From Stenotrophomonas sp. ATCM1_4 (lineage in GTDB: Bacteria; Pseudomonadota; Gammaproteobacteria; Xanthomonadales; Xanthomonadaceae): a stretch of 64,000 nt of DNA. The stretch is taken from the NCBI RefSeq assembly GCF_004348115.1, contig NZ_QPFB01000001.1, positions 211,752-275,751 on the forward strand, given 5' to 3'. Shown piece by piece: positions 60,764 to 64,000 of this stretch (positions within the stretch are counted from its first letter, which is position 1; every line of letters begins with the position of its first letter). A program made the position numbers and the translations under genes. The notes beneath the pieces were generated by a model. That model saw only the letters and a list, made by a program, of their open reading frames with translations, did not search any database and was not told the DNA's origin.

Positions 60764-60804
60764 CCCCCTCCCTTGCGCAGCGGGGGAGGGTTGGGGAGGG
60801 GGAA
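60764..60804. repeat. Dispersed GC palindrome
   Basis: CCCCCTCCCTTGCGCAGCGGGGGAGGGTTGGGGAGGGG-type unit (text split by composition: CCCCTCCC, TTGCGCAGC, GGGGGAGGG). Same family as the elements at 55247 and 57240. Lies in the gap between rarD and a convergent hydrolase gene. Confidence 0.65.
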
Positions 60805-60860
60805 GTGCGTCGTGGCGGATGCGCTGTCGGCTTCGCGGCGAACGCCGCTCCTGCCGGTGG

Positions 60861-61931
60861 TCAACCCAGCGGCTGGGGCGTTGGGCAGTGGCCGTGTTCG
60901 CCGGCGTCGGCAAACCAGTCGTTGACCACGCCGGACAGCCGGTCCAGCCGCATCGGCAGGGTCAGGTGGTCCTCGCCTTCCACTTCCAGGTAGTGCGCGC
61001 GGGGTGCGGCAGCCGCCAGGGCGCGGCCCTGTGCGACCGGGATGTGCTCGTCCTGGCGGCCATGCACCAGCAGCACGCAGGCCGGCACCTGCGCCAGCGC
61101 CTGGCCGACATCGACGCGGTCCAGGTCCAGGCCCAGCTTGCGGTCGGCTGCGGCGATGGCCTGGTCCAGGCCCTTGCCACCGTACTGCCAGCGCGCCAGC
61201 GGCAGGGCGACATAATCACTCCAGCGCTCGGCAGGCTTGGACAGCATGTGCGGCACCATCGTGCGGATCGCCTGGCCGGCATTGTCGAAGGATTCCATCG
61301 CCACCACGCTGCGCAGCTGCGGGCCCAGCTCGCGCGCGGCGAAGATCGCCGTGGCCGCGCCGTAGGACACGCCGAGCAGGTGTACCGGGCCTTCGATCTG
61401 GCCTTCGGCCTTCAGCGCCTTCAGTGCGGCCACGACATCATCGGCCTCGCGGGTGCCGTAGCCGGACGGTGCGTGCCCGGAGCGGCCATGGTTGCGCAGG
61501 TCCAGCGCCACGGTGCGGTAACCCTGCTGGGCCAGCTCCAGTGCCCATGGCAGCAGCGAGCCACCGTCCATCATCCAGCCATGCAGCAGGATCACCGTGC
61601 CGCGCGCGGGTTGGCCATGCGTGGTCGGTGCCGAAGCCTGCAGCGAGAACTCGGGGAAGCGTTCACCCTTGCCGAGGTAGCGGTAGTCCATCCGGTAGTC
61701 GCCCGGGTCGAACGACACCCAATGCAATGCCACGCCATCGGCACCGCTGACGCGGCCCTGGTGGTGGGGTACGCGCGCGAGCAGCGCATCGATGCGTTCG
61801 GTGGGAACCAGCGGCGAGGTGCCGCCCGGCGCGGCCAGGCGTTCACTCAGCGACAACGAGGGGACAGGGTGGGAGAAAGCAAAGCCGGCCAGCATCACGC
61901 AGACGCCGGCCAGCGCCAGCGAGCGGAGCAT
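60861..61931 (-). CDS. Exported alpha/beta hydrolase
   Basis: A 356-aa hydrolase; the ATG at 61931 gives a signal peptide (SLALAGVCVMLAGFAFS). Fold motifs: oxyanion region ILLHGWMMDGGS, nucleophile elbow GVSYGAA (Ser), acid in LVHGRQDEHIP and the final His in EGEDHLTLP. So the catalytic triad is complete. It could be an esterase or lipase-like enzyme; the substrate is unknown. Confidence 0.88.
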   Translation of the reverse strand: MLRSLALAGVCVMLAGFAFSHPVPSLSLSERLAAPGGTSPLVPTERIDALLARVPHHQGRVSGADGVALHWVSFDPGDYRMDYRYLGKGERFPEFSLQASAPTTHGQPARGTVILLHGWMMDGGSLLPWALELAQQGYRTVALDLRNHGRSGHAPSGYGTREADDVVAALKALKAEGQIEGPVHLLGVSYGAATAIFAARELGPQLRSVVAMESFDNAGQAIRTMVPHMLSKPAERWSDYVALPLARWQYGGKGLDQAIAAADRKLGLDLDRVDVGQALAQVPACVLLVHGRQDEHIPVAQGRALAAAAPRAHYLEVEGEDHLTLPMRLDRLSGVVNDWFADAGEHGHCPTPQPLG

Positions 61932-62074
61932 GGCGGGATTCCGGAAGTGGGAGGCTGCACACCGTAGCGGCATTGCAGCGGCGCAGCTACCGCACCGCGA
62001 TGACAGTCTGATGACCGTTGTGTGGTGTTGGGGTTGCGGCAGGGGCGTACCGGCTGTGGCGGCCCTCATCCCAA

Positions 62075-62101
62075 CCCCTCTCCCGTGGCACGGGAGAGGG
62101 G
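62075..62101. terminator. Inverted repeat downstream of TonB receptor gene
   Basis: CCCCTCTCCCG and complement with a 5-nt loop, just beyond the stop of the reverse-strand receptor gene (62123). No long T run. Probably its transcript end structure. Confidence 0.55.
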
Positions 62102-62122
62102 CGTTGGATCAGCCTTGCTGGA

Positions 62123-64000
62123 TCAGAAGCGCTGCTGGTACTTCATGTACATGAAACGACCGATGTCGAAGCCACCGTAGTAGGTGAAGCTGCTGTTCGG
62201 CTGGCTGTACATGATCGGGCCCTCGTGCTTGAACACGTTGTTGACGCCCAGCGACACGGTGCCGTCCCACGGCAGGGCATAGCGCACCTGCAGGTCATGG
62301 AAGGTGTTGGAGCCCAGCTTGCGGCTCGGCTGCATGTCCGTGTACGGCGACTGGAAGTCCGGCAGGTTGCACTCCGGGCCGCCTTCCAGGTCGTAGGAGC
62401 ACTTCTCCTTCATGCTGGAGGTGTAACGGGTGGTCCAGCTCGCGCCGAAGTTGCCGTTCTGCCAGTCCAGGGTCAGGTTGGAGCGCACCCGGAAGTTGCC
62501 TTCCCAGCCGGTGAACTGTTCCACCGGGGTGGTGTCCACGTTGTCGCTCTTGCGCGAGAGGTAGTCCACGTAGGTGGTGTTCCAGCGCAGCGACAGCTGG
62601 CCGAACGCCATTTCCGGCAGGCGGTAGCGGACACCCAGGTCATAGCCGGCCGTTTCCTGGTAACCGGCGTTGTTCAACGAACGGTTCATGCCGCTGACCT
62701 GGCCCTTGTTGGTGCCGGAGGTGTAGCGGGTGAAGCGGTCGCAGGCCGAGGCGATGCCCTGCACGTAGCACTGGTTGAGGATGTCCGTGGCCGACTCGCC
62801 GACGATGACGTTGTCGATGCGGATCTTCCACCAGTCCAGGCTCAGGTCCAGGCCGGTGACGAAGTCCGGGCTGTACACCAGGCCGACGGTCCAGGTCTTG
62901 GCGGTTTCCGGCTTCAGTGCCGCATTGGAGCCGGAGGTGAAGTCAGTCACCGCCTGCACGCCGGAGGTCGTGGCCAGTTCGCCGTCGCCGGTCTTCTGGC
63001 GGAAGTCGGCACCCATGCCGGCGGCGGTGCAGCGTGCGGCCACTTCACTGTTGCGTGCGGCGGCGCCGAAGGAGCGGTCACACGGATCGGTGATGCGGTC
63101 ACGGGTGGTGACGGTGCCGCCGTACAGGTCGTCCACGGTCGGTGCACGGAAACCGGTGCCGTAGGTGGCGCGGACCAGCAACGTGTCGACCGGCTTCCAC
63201 TTCAGGCCGAACTTGCCGTTGGTGGTGCCGCCGAAGTTGTCGTAGTCCGAGTAGCGGCCCGCCAGGTCCAGCGACAGCTCGCGCACCATCGGCAGGTCGG
63301 CCAGCAGCGGCACCTGCAGCTCCAGGTAGACCTCGTCCAGCGTGTAGTCGCCGCGCGTGGGCAGGCCACTGGTACCGGCGATCTCGCCCTTCTGCACCAT
63401 CAGGTCCGGCGTGTAGCTGGCTTCCTCGGTGCGGTGCTCCACGCCCATCGCGGCCATGATGTCGCCGGCCGGCAGGGTGAACAGCGAACCGGAGATGTTG
63501 GCGCTGACCACCTTGGTGGTGCTGTGGATATCGTCGACGAAGCTCTTGAACAGGTAGTCACGCACGGCGGGGTCGCCGCTGAGCGATCCGGGGCTGTTGC
63601 TGCCCATCGGCGCCAGCGGATTCCACGGCACGCAGCCTTCGATCACGTTGCCCACGCTGCCGCAGCGGGCCACGCCGTTGCCGTCGATGAAGGACGGGCC
63701 GACGGCCAGGTTCACGTTCGGCTGGTACATGCTCTGCAGGGTGCGACGCTCGCCCTCATTGCGGTTGTACATGTAGCTGACGTTCCAGTCCCAGAGATGC
63801 GAACCGGTCTCGAAGCTGCCCTCCAGGCCCAGGCTGGCGCGCTTGGTGGTCAGGCTGTTGTTGGTCGCCCGCGGGAACTCCTCGGTGCGGTGCGAGAACA
63901 GCACGTCCTTGCCCCAGTGGTTGAACGCACTGTCGGCCGAAAGCGCGGCGCGCGAGCCATTGGCGGCCTGCGCGGCCGACACCGAGTACGGGTAGCCGGC
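62123..64000 (-). CDS. TonB-dependent outer-membrane receptor (5'-partial)
   Basis: The frame is open to the right edge of the window; about 625 residues of the C-terminal part are visible, mostly barrel. Typical strands include LSLDLAGRYSDYDNFGG, LLVRATYGTGFRAPTVDDLY and LSLDWWKIRIDNVI. It ends in GRFMYMKYQQRF with the terminal Phe of BAM substrates. Spaced cysteines in extracellular loops (RCGSVGNVIEGC; ECNLPDF) are notable. The plug domain and signal are outside the window, so the substrate cannot be judged. Confidence 0.92.
   Translation of the reverse strand, partial: AGYPYSVSAAQAANGSRAALSADSAFNHWGKDVLFSHRTEEFPRATNNSLTTKRASLGLEGSFETGSHLWDWNVSYMYNRNEGERRTLQSMYQPNVNLAVGPSFIDGNGVARCGSVGNVIEGCVPWNPLAPMGSNSPGSLSGDPAVRDYLFKSFVDDIHSTTKVVSANISGSLFTLPAGDIMAAMGVEHRTEEASYTPDLMVQKGEIAGTSGLPTRGDYTLDEVYLELQVPLLADLPMVRELSLDLAGRYSDYDNFGGTTNGKFGLKWKPVDTLLVRATYGTGFRAPTVDDLYGGTVTTRDRITDPCDRSFGAAARNSEVAARCTAAGMGADFRQKTGDGELATTSGVQAVTDFTSGSNAALKPETAKTWTVGLVYSPDFVTGLDLSLDWWKIRIDNVIVGESATDILNQCYVQGIASACDRFTRYTSGTNKGQVSGMNRSLNNAGYQETAGYDLGVRYRLPEMAFGQLSLRWNTTYVDYLSRKSDNVDTTPVEQFTGWEGNFRVRSNLTLDWQNGNFGASWTTRYTSSMKEKCSYDLEGGPECNLPDFQSPYTDMQPSRKLGSNTFHDLQVRYALPWDGTVSLGVNNVFKHEGPIMYSQPNSSFTYYGGFDIGRFMYMKYQQRF

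Overview
The window is GC-rich, densely coded gammaproteobacterial DNA. It looks like a chromosome segment of Stenotrophomonas (S. maltophilia complex) or a close Xanthomonadaceae relative. The grounds are gene content and style: a PhoP/PhoQ-type pair preceded by a small exported protein, a TrpS with a C-terminal extension, a large TonB-dependent receptor, arginase, and GC-rich palindromic intergenic repeats. The genus call is inference from protein character, not from a search.

Positions 1-22,560 are the right part of an integrated siphovirus-like prophage whose left end lies outside the window. Left to right it carries an HK97-type head module (portal, ClpP-like protease, major capsid), head-tail connector genes, tail tube, a tail chaperone pair with a canonical -1 slippery site, and tape measure. 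Then comes a tail-tip module in the same order as gene transfer agents and lambda-like tails (DUF2460, DUF2163 hub, NlpC/P60 peptidase, tip protein). The tip protein is spread over three ORFs coupled by short overlaps. Past the tail lie accessory genes: a lipoprotein, two small reverse-strand ORFs, an SRAP-family abasic-site protein, and a cargo zone built on two near-identical copies plus one decayed copy of a 118-aa gene. The two cargo cassettes hold a three-TM protein and a two-gene DprA-like plus phosphoribosyltransferase unit. A tyrosine integrase abuts dusA, a known prophage site.

Positions 22,559-30,260 are core chromosome: dusA, an exported small protein, a PhoP/PhoQ-like two-component system, mtfA, birA-coaX-SPOR protein, and tRNA-Thr(TGT).

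Positions 30,260-46,200 look like a decayed island at tRNA-Thr. An integrase start is cut off by an IS3-family element with a broken transposase. Next are a DUF3617-like secreted protein, a giant DUF11-repeat/OmpA-domain surface protein (about 2,460 aa) and an adjacent 1,236-aa outer-membrane barrel. A second broken IS3-family element follows, inserted in the remnant of a third. A short sequence resembling the integrase leader recurs at the far side (about 45,711).

Positions 46,200-64,000 are mostly chromosomal: an HTH-DUF805 regulator, Tat-exported serine hydrolase, DUF6265 protein, arginase, two entericidin-like lipoproteins and a CsbD protein, trpS, an MBL-fold hydrolase, M28 peptidase, MFS and EamA/RarD transporters, an alpha/beta hydrolase, and a TonB-dependent receptor running off the right edge. 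Perfect inverted repeats occupy several gaps.

The best candidates for an undescribed system are the prophage DprA-PRTase pair in its repeat-bounded cargo slot and the giant DUF11-OmpA protein with its partner barrel.
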